Assembly (NCBI GenBank): GCA_938003575.1
Contig: CALKYG010000422.1
Location: 1-19,482, forward strand
Length of the DNA stretch: 19,482 nucleotides
Source: an uncultured Alphaproteobacteria bacterium
GTDB taxonomy: Bacteria > Pseudomonadota > Alphaproteobacteria > Caulobacterales > Parvularculaceae
Reading direction: 5' to 3'
This document shows, piece after piece, positions 1-8,497 of the stretch. How positions within the stretch are numbered: the first letter of the stretch is position 1; each line of letters starts with the position of its first letter. Made by a program: the position numbers and the translations under genes. The notes under the pieces are model-generated. The model saw only the letters and a list, made by a program, of their open reading frames with translations. It was not told the origin of the DNA and did not search any database.

Positions 1-1
1 G

Positions 2-928
2 CCGCTGCTCGTTTGCGGCGAGCGGGGCTCAGGCAAGGAGCTGATCGCTTCCCGAATCCACTTTCTGTCTCCGAGATGGGAGGGGCCGTTCGTCAAGCTC
101 AACTGCGCGGCGCTGTCCGAAGAGCTTCTTGACAGCGAGCTTTTCGGGCACGAGGCGGGCGCCTTCACCGGCGCCGCTCGCCGTCACGCCGGTCGCTTTG
201 AGCGCGCCGAGGGCGGGACGCTCTTTCTTGACGAGATCTCGTCGGCGAGCCTCAGAATTCAGGAAAAGCTTCTGCGCGTCATTGAATACGGCGAATATGA
301 ACGGGTCGGCGGCAGCGAGACGAAATTCGCGGACGTGCGCATCGTGGCGGCCGCCAACGCCGACCTTCCTGCAATGGCGGCAGAAGGAAAATTCCGCGCC
401 GACCTTCTCGACCGAATCGCGTTCGACGTCATCAGCGCGCCGCCCTTGCGCGCGCGGAAGGAAGATATTCCGCTGCTCGCCGCGCATTTCGCCGCCGGCG
501 TCGCCCGGGAAACTGGCGCCGCATTCGGCGGCTTCACGACCGAAGCGATGGCCGCGTTCATCGCACATGACTGGCCCGGTAATGTTCGTGAGCTGAAGAA
601 TGCGTCGGAGCGGTCATTTTGCCGTTGGATGATGGACGGCGAGTCGGGGCCTGTCGGCCGCGTTGTCCTGAATCCGTTTCCGTCCCTTAGCGCGACAGCC
701 CCGGCGCTCGAACCGGAGCGCGCGCGGGTCGCGGCGCCGGACTCATCGTTCGATCTGCGCGCTGCGCTGAACGACGCTGAACGAAATTGGACTGAGAAGG
801 CGCTTTCGGATTGTGACTGGAACCAGAAGGAAGCGGCGGAGCTGCTTTGCCTTACCTATGATCAATTGCGCGGACTGATCAGAAAACACAGGCTAAGACG
901 AAGATCGAAACATGTCGAGGCGAAATGA
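2..928 (+). CDS. pspF: Phage shock operon transcriptional activator PspF (5' truncated by window edge)
   Basis: This is a sigma-54-dependent AAA+ activator. In enterobacteria PspF drives the psp operon when the inner membrane is stressed, and PspA holds it inactive. The reading frame is open from base 2, so the real start lies outside the window; 308 residues are visible against about 325 in E. coli PspF, so roughly 30 N-terminal residues are missing. Visible motifs are Walker A GERGSGKE (visible residues 6-13), the sigma-54-contacting GAFTGA loop (53-58) and Walker B GGTLFLDE (71-78). A FIS-type helix-turn-helix ends the protein, around [18 protein letters not shown]. There is no N-terminal receiver domain in the visible part, and the sequence around Walker A closely follows E. 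coli PspF as I remember it. The pspABC genes would be expected upstream, outside the window. The gene converges with holC, 23 bp away. Confidence 0.9.
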   Translation, partial: PLLVCGERGSGKELIASRIHFLSPRWEGPFVKLNCAALSEELLDSELFGHEAGAFTGAARRHAGRFERAEGGTLFLDEISSASLRIQEKLLRVIEYGEYERVGGSETKFADVRIVAAANADLPAMAAEGKFRADLLDRIAFDVISAPPLRARKEDIPLLAAHFAAGVARETGAAFGGFTTEAMAAFIAHDWPGNVRELKNASERSFCRWMMDGESGPVGRVVLNPFPSLSATAPALEPERARVAAPDSSFDLRAALNDAERNWTEKALSDCDWNQKEAAELLCLTYDQLRGLIRKHRLRRRSKHVEAK

Positions 929-951
929 TGCGGCCGCTGCGGCGGAGGCTG

Positions 952-1404
952 TCACGCCTGCTTTTCCCACTTTCCCTGCGGCGACTGTTTCCAATAGGTC
1001 GCCTCAAATCCAGCTTCCTTAACGGCTTTCCAGAATTCGCGCGCCCTGGCGACCGCATGGTCGTCGCCACCGTCAAAGATTGTCACGCAGCGGACAAAGG
1101 GCGCAAGCCCGCTCGCATCGGCCTTTGCGTTATCGACCAGGAACAGGAGGTCGGCTCCGTTCGGGACAGCGTCATCGTCGGTGATCCAGACTGGCTGCGC
1201 GGCCGCGCATGACGGATCGGCCGAATGAGGCAGAAACGAATCGTCACTATAGGTCCAGAGAATTTCGTCGAGGCGCTCAACCGTTTCGCGTGCGCCGCAT
1301 CGAACGACCGCTTTCCACCCCCGTTCCAGCGTTCGTTCGAGAAGAGCGGGCAATACGCTTTCAAGCGACGCGCGCTCGAGGTGATAGAAGAGCACTTCGG
1401 TCAT
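952..1404 (-). CDS. holC: DNA polymerase III chi subunit
   Basis: HolC is the chi subunit of the replicative polymerase clamp-loader complex, where it links to single-strand binding protein. The 150-residue protein has the usual family length. It starts MTEVLFYHLERASLE, carries a CGARETVERLDEILWTY segment typical of the family's alpha/beta core, then WITDDDAVPNGADLLFLVDN and an FDGGDD segment. Its ATG overlaps the TGA of the upstream PaiB-family gene in an ATGA (1401-1404), so translation is probably coupled. pepA followed by holC is a widespread gene order, which supports the call. Here one gene is inserted between them. Confidence 0.9.
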   Translation of the reverse strand: MTEVLFYHLERASLESVLPALLERTLERGWKAVVRCGARETVERLDEILWTYSDDSFLPHSADPSCAAAQPVWITDDDAVPNGADLLFLVDNAKADASGLAPFVRCVTIFDGGDDHAVARAREFWKAVKEAGFEATYWKQSPQGKWEKQA

Positions 1405-2030
1405 GACGGCCTTTTGACAACGGACATCGCCGCCGCGACCGCCTGCTGCATCTCGCCGCCCGACGCCAGTTTCAACCTTATGCGCTCCCGCTCGCCCGCG
1501 GATTTGTTCTGACTGAGCTTCTCTTTTAATTCGATCCGGTCCGCGATGATTTCAAACACGACGATCGCGGCGCGCATCCTGCGAAGTTTTTCAGCAGGCA
1601 GTTTTTCGAGTCTCCACAGCTTCCCGGTATCGAGATCGCGTCTTCGATGTTCGTGAATGTTGGAAAGCCCGGACAAAACGGCGTCGACTTCCGCCGGGTC
1701 CTCAATCGGACGGCCGATTCCTTCGACGTGGGCCGCGATATAGTTCCATGTCGGAACCTGCGTGGCGTCGTCATACCAGTCGGGCGAAACATAGGCGTTC
1801 GGCCCCAGAAATACGGCGGCGCACCGGCGCCCTTCGATGCGGCTTGCGTGCGGATTAGCCCTGGCCATGTGACCCAGCAGCGCGCCCCGTTCCCGATCGA
1901 CAGTCATCGGCAGGTGCGTAATCAGGGTTTCGCCGGCCTCGGCGGTCACCAGCGCCGCAAAACCGCAGCTGTCGATAAAGTCGTACGCCGCATGCCGATC
2001 ATCATTCCTGAAGGCGCTCGGCGTATACAC
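1401..2030 (-). CDS. PaiB-family FMN-binding protein (FMN-binding negative transcriptional regulator family)
   Basis: The 209-residue protein matches the PaiB family (split-barrel, flavin-reductase-like fold), whose Bacillus founder affects sporulation and protease genes. The true biochemical role of most members is unknown. The family hallmarks are an N-terminal YTPSAFRNDD segment, a THLPMTVDRERG segment, GHMARANPH, and PTWNYIAAHVEGIG in the middle. The start is GTG (complement of CAC at 2028-2030), only 3 bp after the pepA stop. No strong ribosome site is visible, so it is probably translated by coupling to pepA. Its stop overlaps the holC start. The position between pepA and holC is unusual. 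I see no helix-turn-helix, so 'regulator' is a family label rather than something the sequence shows. Confidence 0.85.
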   Translation of the reverse strand: MYTPSAFRNDDRHAAYDFIDSCGFAALVTAEAGETLITHLPMTVDRERGALLGHMARANPHASRIEGRRCAAVFLGPNAYVSPDWYDDATQVPTWNYIAAHVEGIGRPIEDPAEVDAVLSGLSNIHEHRRRDLDTGKLWRLEKLPAEKLRRMRAAIVVFEIIADRIELKEKLSQNKSAGERERIRLKLASGGEMQQAVAAAMSVVKRPS

Positions 2031-2033
2031 GGC

Positions 2034-3521
2034 TTACTCGTAATTGGCGCGAATGAATTCGTCGAGGAGACGCACGCCGAATCCGGCGGCGCCCTTCGGG
2101 CATAAGGGCTTGTCCTTCGCGTTCCACGCCATGCCGGCGATATCGATATGCGCCCATGATTGTCCGTCTTTGACGAACTTGCCGATAAAAGCCGCCGCCG
2201 TGGAGGAACCGCCCTCGCGCGGGCCGATATTCTTCATATCGGCGACATCGGACTTGATCATGTCGAAATGCGCCTTGGCGAGCGGCATCCTCCATACTGC
2301 GTCGCCCGACGTTTTCGCCGCCGCTTCGATTCGCTCTGCGAGCTTGTCATCCTGCGTGAAGAGGCCTGCATATTCATGCGCGAGCGATATGATGATCGCG
2401 CCGGTCAGCGTCGCAAGGTCAATCACCGCCTTCGGCTTGTATTTTTCCTGGGTCCACCAGATCGCGTCGCCGAGGACGAGGCGGCCTTCGGCATCCGTAT
2501 TCAGGATTTCGACCGTCTGCCCGGACATCGACTTGACGATATCTGAAGGCCGCTGCGCGCCGCCGTCCGGCATGTTTTCGACCAGTCCGAGAACGCCGAC
2601 GACATTCGCCTTCGCCTTGCGGCCCGCAAGCGCAGCGATGGCGCCCGTGACGGCCCCCGCGCCGCCCATATCCCATTTCATGTCTTCCATGCCCGGGCCG
2701 GGCTTGAGGGAGATGCCGCCCGTATCAAAGCATACGCCCTTCCCGACAAAGGCGACCGGCGCTTCGCCCTTCTTCCCGCCCATCCATTCCATGGCGACGA
2801 GCTTCGACTCGCGGATCGAGCCCTGGCCGACACCGAGCAGCATACCCATGCCGAGCTTCTGCATTTCCTTTTCGCCGAGCACCGTTACTTTAACGCCAAG
2901 CCCCTCAAGCTCCTTGCAGCGCGCGGCGAAACTCTCCGGAAAAAGAACATTCGGCGGCTCGGACACAAGATCGCGCGCCAGCGACACGCCTTCCGCCAGT
3001 TTCTCAAGCGGCGCAAATTTGGCCTTGGCGTCGCTCGCCGGCGTGTTGATCGTAAGCTTTTCCAGCGCCGGCTTCTGGTCCTTCTCGAGCTTCGTGCGGT
3101 ATTTATCGAACCGGTAGCTGCGAAGCAGCGCGCCGAAGGCGATACGCGCCGCCGTTTCCCCGGCTGCGATCTTGTCGGTCGAGAACCCGTCGAGCAGGAA
3201 CGCCGCCGATTTTTCCTGCGTCTTTTGAATCGGCGCGACGCCGGCGCCGCCGACCGCCTCAGCCTCGAGAGCGGTGAAGTCGCCCCGCTTGCCCGCGCCG
3301 ACCATGACGATCCTCGTGGCTTCAGAGCCGCTGAGGCCGATCAGTTCGAGCGTCTGGCCTTTCTTGCCGCCGAAATTCGCCGCCTTGATCGCCTTCGCAA
3401 GCGCGCCGCCCGTCGAAACGTCTAGCGACGCATGCGCGGCGGACGGCTCGCCATCCTCGAAAACGGGAACGACCAGCGCGGCGCCGGCCGGCGCTGCGGC
3501 TTTGGAAAAAGCGATCTTCAT
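2034..3521 (-). CDS. pepA: Leucyl aminopeptidase (M17 family)
   Basis: This is a cytosolic two-metal aminopeptidase that removes N-terminal residues from peptides; in E. coli PepA also binds DNA. The protein has 495 residues, the usual length. The metal and active-site residues line up exactly in spacing with E. coli PepA: K261, D266 and K273 in GKGVCFDTGGISLK, D284 in MKWDMGG, and D343, E345 and R347 in the signature NTDAEGRL (341-348). The ATG is preceded by AGAGG at good spacing (GAAAGAGGTAGAAATG). The gene is divergent from lptF, as in E. coli, and is the first gene of the unit pepA, PaiB-family gene, holC. Confidence 0.95.
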   Translation of the reverse strand: MKIAFSKAAAPAGAALVVPVFEDGEPSAAHASLDVSTGGALAKAIKAANFGGKKGQTLELIGLSGSEATRIVMVGAGKRGDFTALEAEAVGGAGVAPIQKTQEKSAAFLLDGFSTDKIAAGETAARIAFGALLRSYRFDKYRTKLEKDQKPALEKLTINTPASDAKAKFAPLEKLAEGVSLARDLVSEPPNVLFPESFAARCKELEGLGVKVTVLGEKEMQKLGMGMLLGVGQGSIRESKLVAMEWMGGKKGEAPVAFVGKGVCFDTGGISLKPGPGMEDMKWDMGGAGAVTGAIAALAGRKAKANVVGVLGLVENMPDGGAQRPSDIVKSMSGQTVEILNTDAEGRLVLGDAIWWTQEKYKPKAVIDLATLTGAIIISLAHEYAGLFTQDDKLAERIEAAAKTSGDAVWRMPLAKAHFDMIKSDVADMKNIGPREGGSSTAAAFIGKFVKDGQSWAHIDIAGMAWNAKDKPLCPKGAAGFGVRLLDEFIRANYE

Positions 3522-3653
3522 TTCTACCTCTTTCAGGCTCCGGCCGCGAAGGGCGGGGCCGGCATTGCAGGGGGCTTAATCGGCGGCAACAGGTAATGGT
3601 TCCGGAATGTCGTGGCAACATCTCCGAAAACGCGCCATCGACCTCAATCGCGA

Positions 3654-4841
3654 ATGACACTAAAAGCGGGTCTCCAAAGCCCAGACAGGGGCCGACCCCC
3701 GGATGCCGGTTTGAAAAGTCTCGATCAGTACATCCTGCGCCAGATGTGGACGCCGTTCCTGTTCGCGACCGCAATCGTGACGGCCATCGTATGGCTGACG
3801 CAGAGCCTGCAACGGATCGACATTATCGTTGAATACGGTCAGACGCTGAGAACTTTCGGATGGCTGACACTGCTTATCATCCCGAGCCTTCTTGCCGTCA
3901 TCATTCCCTTTTGCCTGTTCGCCGCAACATTGTTCGCATTGCAGCGCCTTCATTCGGACAGCGAAATCGCGGTGATGTTCGCGGCCGGTGTCAGCCGCGC
4001 GGGCATTGCTCGGCCCCTGCTGCTTGTCGCTGTTGTCGGCGCGCTCGCGACATTGTGGATCAATATCGACCTGATGCCGCGAACCTACAGGGAGCTGAAA
4101 CGCCAGATCGCGGACATTCGCGCGGACTTTGCGTCCGCCGTCATACGAGGCGGCGAGTTCATGTCTATCGGGAACGGATTTACTGTTTATGTCGAGAATG
4201 CTGAGCCAGGCGGACGATTTTCCGGGCTTCTCGTCCATGACTACCGCAACGGCGCCAACTCTGAGACTTATATGGCTGAGCGCGCGCTGCTGAAGGAAAC
4301 CGTGCTTGGGCCGGTTCTCTATCTTTCCAATGGCAATATTCAGCGCATCAACGACAGGCGCGGCGACGTCGATATTGTTTTCTTCAATCGGACGGCGATC
4401 AATCTCGGTCAATTTGAAAGGGGCGCCTCCGATCTGGAGCTTGAGGTGACAGAACGGTATCTCGGCGAGTTGTTCCATCCGGACGCCTCGAGACCCTACG
4501 ACCGTCAAAACGCGGACCGTCTCATCGGCGAAGGGCACGGCCGTCTCGCCTCCCCGCTATACGCCTTCGCCTATGTTTTGATCGCCGTCTTCGCCCTGAT
4601 CGGCGGTCCCTACGATCGGCGCGGCTACGCCGTCCGCATTTCGTTCGCCTGCGTTGCGGTCGGCGCGCTTCGCATCACGGGCTACATTCTCCAGGGTGAA
4701 GCGTCGGAAATAAGGCAGTACTGGCTGATTTACGCAGCGCCGCTGAGCGCGATCGCCGGCGCGCTGCTTCTGATTTTCGACGACCGGATTCTACAGGGAC
4801 GCCGACGCCCGCCCGGATCGGACAACCGCCGTAAATCCTGA
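3654..4841 (+). CDS. lptF: LPS export ABC transporter permease LptF
   Basis: LptF is an inner-membrane subunit of the LptB2FG machine that extracts lipopolysaccharide and passes it to LptC/LptA. The layout is typical: two to three N-terminal membrane segments, a large periplasmic beta-jellyroll domain in the middle, then three C-terminal membrane segments beginning near SPLYAFAYVLIAVFALIGGP. The conserved N-terminus is LDQYILRQMWTPF. The start is uncertain: a GTG at 3612, an ATG at 3654 and a TTG at 3711 are all in frame. I chose 3654 as the only upstream ATG, although family alignment would favour 3711 and no strong ribosome site marks any of them. The stop overlaps the lptG start by one base (TGATG). 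The gene is divergent from pepA. Confidence 0.92.
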   Translation: MTLKAGLQSPDRGRPPDAGLKSLDQYILRQMWTPFLFATAIVTAIVWLTQSLQRIDIIVEYGQTLRTFGWLTLLIIPSLLAVIIPFCLFAATLFALQRLHSDSEIAVMFAAGVSRAGIARPLLLVAVVGALATLWINIDLMPRTYRELKRQIADIRADFASAVIRGGEFMSIGNGFTVYVENAEPGGRFSGLLVHDYRNGANSETYMAERALLKETVLGPVLYLSNGNIQRINDRRGDVDIVFFNRTAINLGQFERGASDLELEVTERYLGELFHPDASRPYDRQNADRLIGEGHGRLASPLYAFAYVLIAVFALIGGPYDRRGYAVRISFACVAVGALRITGYILQGEASEIRQYWLIYAAPLSAIAGALLLIFDDRILQGRRRPPGSDNRRKS

Positions 4842-5932
4842 TGCCGCCCGCAACATTATTCAAATATATTCTCAAGCACAGCGCTTTTGCAGTCCTCGCG
4901 CTCTTTGCCGCGCTGTCTGCTCTCGTGGCGCTTGTAGATCTCCTTGAAAATCTGAGTTTTGCGGCGAAGGTCCAAAAAGACTTTGCGTTTGCGTTTCAAA
5001 TGACTGTTCTCAGAACTCCCGCCAGCACGCAGGCTCTTGCGCCGTTCGTCTTCCTGTTTGCGTCTATCTGGGTGTTTTCCCAATTGAACCGGCGGTCGGA
5101 ACTTGCGGTGATGCGGTCCGCGGGCCTTTCGATTTGGCGGCTGATTGGGCCGGCGGCGTTTCTTGCCGCGGTTTTCGGAATATTCCTGATCGTCGCCGTC
5201 GATCCCATGTCGTCGCGGATGATGTCTTTCGCAGAGAAAGCCAAGCTCGAAAGCCGCGGCCAGCCGGCAAGCCTTGTCCGCATTTTCGGCGACGGCATCT
5301 GGCTGCGCCAAAGGGACCAACGCGAATTGCTGATCATCAATGCAGCCAGTTTCGACGCCGACCGCGGCGCCTTGGGCGACGTTACGATTTGGCGACTCTC
5401 GCCGGAAGGCGCCTTCAGGGAGCGACTGGACGCACCGGAAGCGGTGCTTTCCGGCCGGACGATCGAACTGCGCGAAGTCCGTATGAAATCAGCCGACGAC
5501 AATATATCAAAACGCTCTCCGACCCTGGCGGTGCCGACACGCCTCACCCTCGCCGATTTCCGGGAAAATGTGCCGCCGCCCGAATCGATGTCGATGTGGG
5601 ATCTGCCGAGGTTCATACTGTTGGCCGAAGCGGCCGGCCTCTCGACCATCCGATACAATATCCGCTTTCACGAACTCTGTTCGACGCCTTTGAAACTGAC
5701 GGCGATGGTGCTCATCGCCGCGGCGTTCTCAATGGGGCCGCTCCGTTCGGGCGGAACCTTGCCGCTGCTGCTCGCTGCAATCGGTTCAGGGTTCCTCCTC
5801 TATGTGCTCTCCGAGCTATCGAGTGCGCTGGGCGAATCAGGTGTTGCACCGGCCCCTGTCGCCGCCTGGGCCCCCGCCATTGTCGCTGTCATTCTTGCGA
5901 TCGGCTTGCTCCTTCGATACGAGGAAAGCTGA
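4841..5932 (+). CDS. lptG: LPS export ABC transporter permease LptG
   Basis: This is the partner permease of LptF in the LptB2FG lipopolysaccharide extractor. The 363-residue protein has the YjgP/YjgQ layout. N-terminal membrane segments lie around residues 12-35, 62-80 and 100-125, with the cytoplasmic coupling region FSQLNRRSELAVMRSAGLS between the second and third. A periplasmic domain spans about 130-270, and three C-terminal membrane segments follow from TPLKLTAMVLIAAAFSMGP. It starts at the ATG sharing its A with the lptF stop (TGATG), so the two genes are almost certainly translated together. The next gene, lptD, begins 108 bp downstream. Confidence 0.95.
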   Translation: MPPATLFKYILKHSAFAVLALFAALSALVALVDLLENLSFAAKVQKDFAFAFQMTVLRTPASTQALAPFVFLFASIWVFSQLNRRSELAVMRSAGLSIWRLIGPAAFLAAVFGIFLIVAVDPMSSRMMSFAEKAKLESRGQPASLVRIFGDGIWLRQRDQRELLIINAASFDADRGALGDVTIWRLSPEGAFRERLDAPEAVLSGRTIELREVRMKSADDNISKRSPTLAVPTRLTLADFRENVPPPESMSMWDLPRFILLAEAAGLSTIRYNIRFHELCSTPLKLTAMVLIAAAFSMGPLRSGGTLPLLLAAIGSGFLLYVLSELSSALGESGVAPAPVAAWAPAIVAVILAIGLLLRYEES

Positions 5933-5958
5933 AGCGACAGACCTCTACGGCCAATTTT

Positions 5959-5986
5959 CCGGTCCCCCGTGGACGCGCCGGACCGG
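5959..5986. repeat. Inverted repeat in the lptG-lptD gap
   Basis: CCGGTCC (5959-5965) and GGACCGG (5980-5986) are perfect 7-base complements around a 14-base loop. The loop contains GGAC, which could pair instead with GTCC of the left arm, so two hairpins compete. No T-tract follows directly, and the nearest T run is about 27 bases on, so I do not call a terminator. It may be an mRNA structure before lptD, or chance in GC-rich DNA. Confidence 0.3.
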
Positions 5987-6031
5987 CTCAGCTAACCATG
6001 CGGAGTTCTTGAGTTTTTTGACTGCGCCGTT

Positions 6032-6043
6032 GGAGGTTTCTTG
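6032..6043 (+). promoter_or_regulatory. Ribosome binding site that fixes a TTG start for lptD
   Basis: GGAGG at 6032-6036 lies four bases before TTG at 6041. No in-frame ATG or GTG lies near the signal peptide, and the next TTG (6056) is too far from the site. The protein read from 6041 begins directly with a normal signal peptide. Confidence 0.7.
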
Positions 6044-8383
6044 CACCCGTCCCGTTTGATCGCGCGCCTTCTGGCGACGTCGGCGCTGGTCGGCGCGTCC
6101 GGCGCGGCGGCGGCGCAGGCGCTCCCGGAGGATCTTTCGGTGGGGGAACGCTCGCCGGCGCCTGGCGTGGCGGACCCGTCTGACGAACGCGAGACGGTTC
6201 TTTTCGAAGCTGAGACCGTAACCCGCCTTGCTGAAGATCAGCCGATCGTCGCCGAGGGGAATGTGCGGGCCTATTTCGGCGAACGGTATCTTCGCGCGGA
6301 CAGGCTGAGTTACGACCCGGCGACCGACATCGTCATCGCCGAAGGCAACGTCTCGATCACCGACAGGACGCTGGAGACGGTGTTCGCGGGACGCGTCGAA
6401 CTGACCGGCGATCTGCGGGACGGCATCGCTGAAAATTTCAGCGCGCTCCTTGACGAGAACGCGCGCCTGGCTGCGGAATCGGCGGTTCGGGAACAGGGTG
6501 CGCGCACAAAGCTGCGCAACGCCGTCTACACGGCGTGCAGCGTCTGCGACAAGGAAGGCGCCGCGAAGACGCCGACATGGCGCGTCAAGGCCCTGAAGGT
6601 GACGCGCGACGAGGAACGCAAAGTGGTGCGTTTCAAACACGCTTTTCTTGAACTCAAAGGCGTCCCAATTCTCTATGCGCCGTTCTTGCAGGCGCCGGAC
6701 CCGTCGGTCGAACGCCAATCAGGATTCCTCACGCCGCTGATCGGCGCGTCATCGCGCCTCGGCTTCAATATCGAAGTTCCGTATTATCTCGCGATCTCAA
6801 ATCACCAGGACGCGACGTTCTATCCGAAATACACGTCGAACGACGGCGTGCTGTGGCAGGGCGAGTATCGCCGGCGCGACGACAGCGGATATCACGTCCT
6901 GCAGGGCGGATTTATCGACTATACGCCCGATCCGACGGAGATAGATGTCCCCGGCAAGCGCTGGCACGCATTCGCCAAGGGGTATCGTGATTTCGGCGAC
7001 AGATTACGCATCGGGTATGACGTCGAGCGCGTATCGGACGACACCTATCTTCGCCGCTACGACGTTCAGCGCCGCGGCGATCTGCGAAAGGAACTCGACA
7101 CATCGCTGACGAACCGTCTGCGTTCGAACACCTATCTTCGCTGGGGCGACGAAAACACCGAACTGCGCGTGGACAGCTACACGTTTCAGGAATTGCGGAC
7201 AGTCACCGTTTGCGACCTCGCCACCGGCGAAAGGCTGAGCACGAATGCGACGGATTGTTCGCCGTTCGTCGTGCAGGACCCGGCGGTCCTGCAGGGACCG
7301 GAGATTGCGAAGCTGACGCCCTATGCGCTTCCGGTGATCAACTTCAGCCACCGTTTCTCGGCGCCCATCGCGGGCGGCGATACGAGCATCAACGTCAATT
7401 TCGCGTCCCTCCAGCGCACAGGCGGCGTAGACACGCGCAGACTATCGGCGCTCGGACACTGGGAACGCGAAGTAATCACGCCCGGCGGACACCGTTTCAA
7501 CGCCTTTGCGGAGTTGCGCGGCGACCTGTTCCGGTATGAGGATCTCAATGAAGGCACGGAAAACCGCCAGCCGGTTGCGGATGACAACCGCATCGACGGG
7601 CGCTTTGCGCCGTCCGTCGGTCTCGAGTGGTCTTACCCGCTGACGCGCCGTCTGGGCGGCTCGCGCCTGTTCGTTGAGCCGCGGGTTCAACTGATCGCAA
7701 GTCCCGCGCACCGCAACGGACCCGACATCATCAATGAAGATTCGCAGAGCGTCGAATTCGACTACGCCGGTCTTTTCAATTTCAACAAGGCGACAGGCTT
7801 CGACGCATTCGAAGACGGCCAGCGCATGAATATCGGCGTTGCGGCGTCCGCGGCTCTCGACAACGGCATTTCCATCGGCGGCGAAATCGGCCAGCAGTTC
7901 CGCCTTCAGCAGTCGGACGCATTTGACCTCGCCACCGGACTTGGCGAAACGAGTTCAGATTACGTCGGCGCTCTGAACATCAGGTACAAAAACATCGTCG
8001 GCGTCGAAAACCGCTTTCGCATCTCCGATGACGACGGTTCGCTCAAGCGCGTCGAGTCAATGGCCTATCTGAATGTCTGGCGGCTTCGGGGGAACGCGAG
8101 CTATGTCCGCCTCAACGACGAGGTGTCGATCGGCACGTCGCGCAAGCGCGAGGAGCTGAACGCCCGCATGAATTTCAAGCTGACGAAAAACTGGTACACC
8201 GGCGCAGCATGGCGCGAAGATCTGTTTCGCGACCGGACAATCCGGCAGGATTTCATCCTCGGCTATCAGGACGAGTGTTCGCTGATCGAACTCACCTATA
8301 GGCGCGACCGTACGCAGGACCAGGGCCTTGAACCCGATAATGCGTTCCTCGTCCGGTTCACGCTCCGCTCGCTGGTCGATTGA
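6041..8383 (+). CDS. lptD: LPS-assembly protein LptD (outer-membrane translocon)
   Basis: LptD is the outer-membrane beta-barrel that, with LptE, inserts lipopolysaccharide into the outer leaflet. The 780-residue protein starts at TTG with a signal peptide, cleaved probably after AAAAQA near residue 26. An OstA/LptA-like jellyroll follows (about 52-160, with repeated EGNV motifs), and then the barrel from the conserved YTACSVC region (C166, C169) to the C-terminus. Landmarks include KTPTWRVKALKV, LYAPFLQAPDPSVERQSGFLTP and a C-terminal GYQDECSLIELTYRR (C746). The other cysteines are C391 and C406. The downstream surA, pdxA and rsmA match the classic cluster. Confidence 0.95.
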   Translation: MHPSRLIARLLATSALVGASGAAAAQALPEDLSVGERSPAPGVADPSDERETVLFEAETVTRLAEDQPIVAEGNVRAYFGERYLRADRLSYDPATDIVIAEGNVSITDRTLETVFAGRVELTGDLRDGIAENFSALLDENARLAAESAVREQGARTKLRNAVYTACSVCDKEGAAKTPTWRVKALKVTRDEERKVVRFKHAFLELKGVPILYAPFLQAPDPSVERQSGFLTPLIGASSRLGFNIEVPYYLAISNHQDATFYPKYTSNDGVLWQGEYRRRDDSGYHVLQGGFIDYTPDPTEIDVPGKRWHAFAKGYRDFGDRLRIGYDVERVSDDTYLRRYDVQRRGDLRKELDTSLTNRLRSNTYLRWGDENTELRVDSYTFQELRTVTVCDLATGERLSTNATDCSPFVVQDPAVLQGPEIAKLTPYALPVINFSHRFSAPIAGGDTSINVNFASLQRTGGVDTRRLSALGHWEREVITPGGHRFNAFAELRGDLFRYEDLNEGTENRQPVADDNRIDGRFAPSVGLEWSYPLTRRLGGSRLFVEPRVQLIASPAHRNGPDIINEDSQSVEFDYAGLFNFNKATGFDAFEDGQRMNIGVAASAALDNGISIGGEIGQQFRLQQSDAFDLATGLGETSSDYVGALNIRYKNIVGVENRFRISDDDGSLKRVESMAYLNVWRLRGNASYVRLNDEVSIGTSRKREELNARMNFKLTKNWYTGAAWREDLFRDRTIRQDFILGYQDECSLIELTYRRDRTQDQGLEPDNAFLVRFTLRSLVD

Positions 8384-8497
8384 TGCGCAAAATAACATTG
8401 GTTGCGCCGACCCCAATTTCGTCTATTTTCCGCGCCACTTGGGGAAAAGCGTCGCCCGCACGGCGTACTTTTGGAGCTGCAGTCGGTGTCACGAGCA

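Noticed and set aside
929..951. GC-rich palindromic stretch in the pspF-holC gap as a bidirectional terminator
   Set aside because: Only 23 bases with no T-tract on either strand; GC-rich repeats such as GCGGCCGC are expected by composition.
2044..3117. A 357-codon open frame on the plus strand
   Set aside because: It is antisense to pepA, whose catalytic residues are all intact; the Ser/Pro-rich product resembles no protein family.
3522..3653. Divergent promoters between pepA and lptF
   Set aside because: Promoters must exist here, but I could not find a -35/-10 pair with acceptable spacing on either strand, so none is placed.
3660..4538. A 292-codon open frame on the minus strand
   Set aside because: Antisense to lptF, with no membrane or enzyme motif and no ribosome site.
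8411..8444. CCCCAA / TTGGGG inverted repeat between lptD and surA as a terminator
   Set aside because: The stem is six bases with a 22-base loop and is followed by AAAAG rather than a T-tract; chance is likely.
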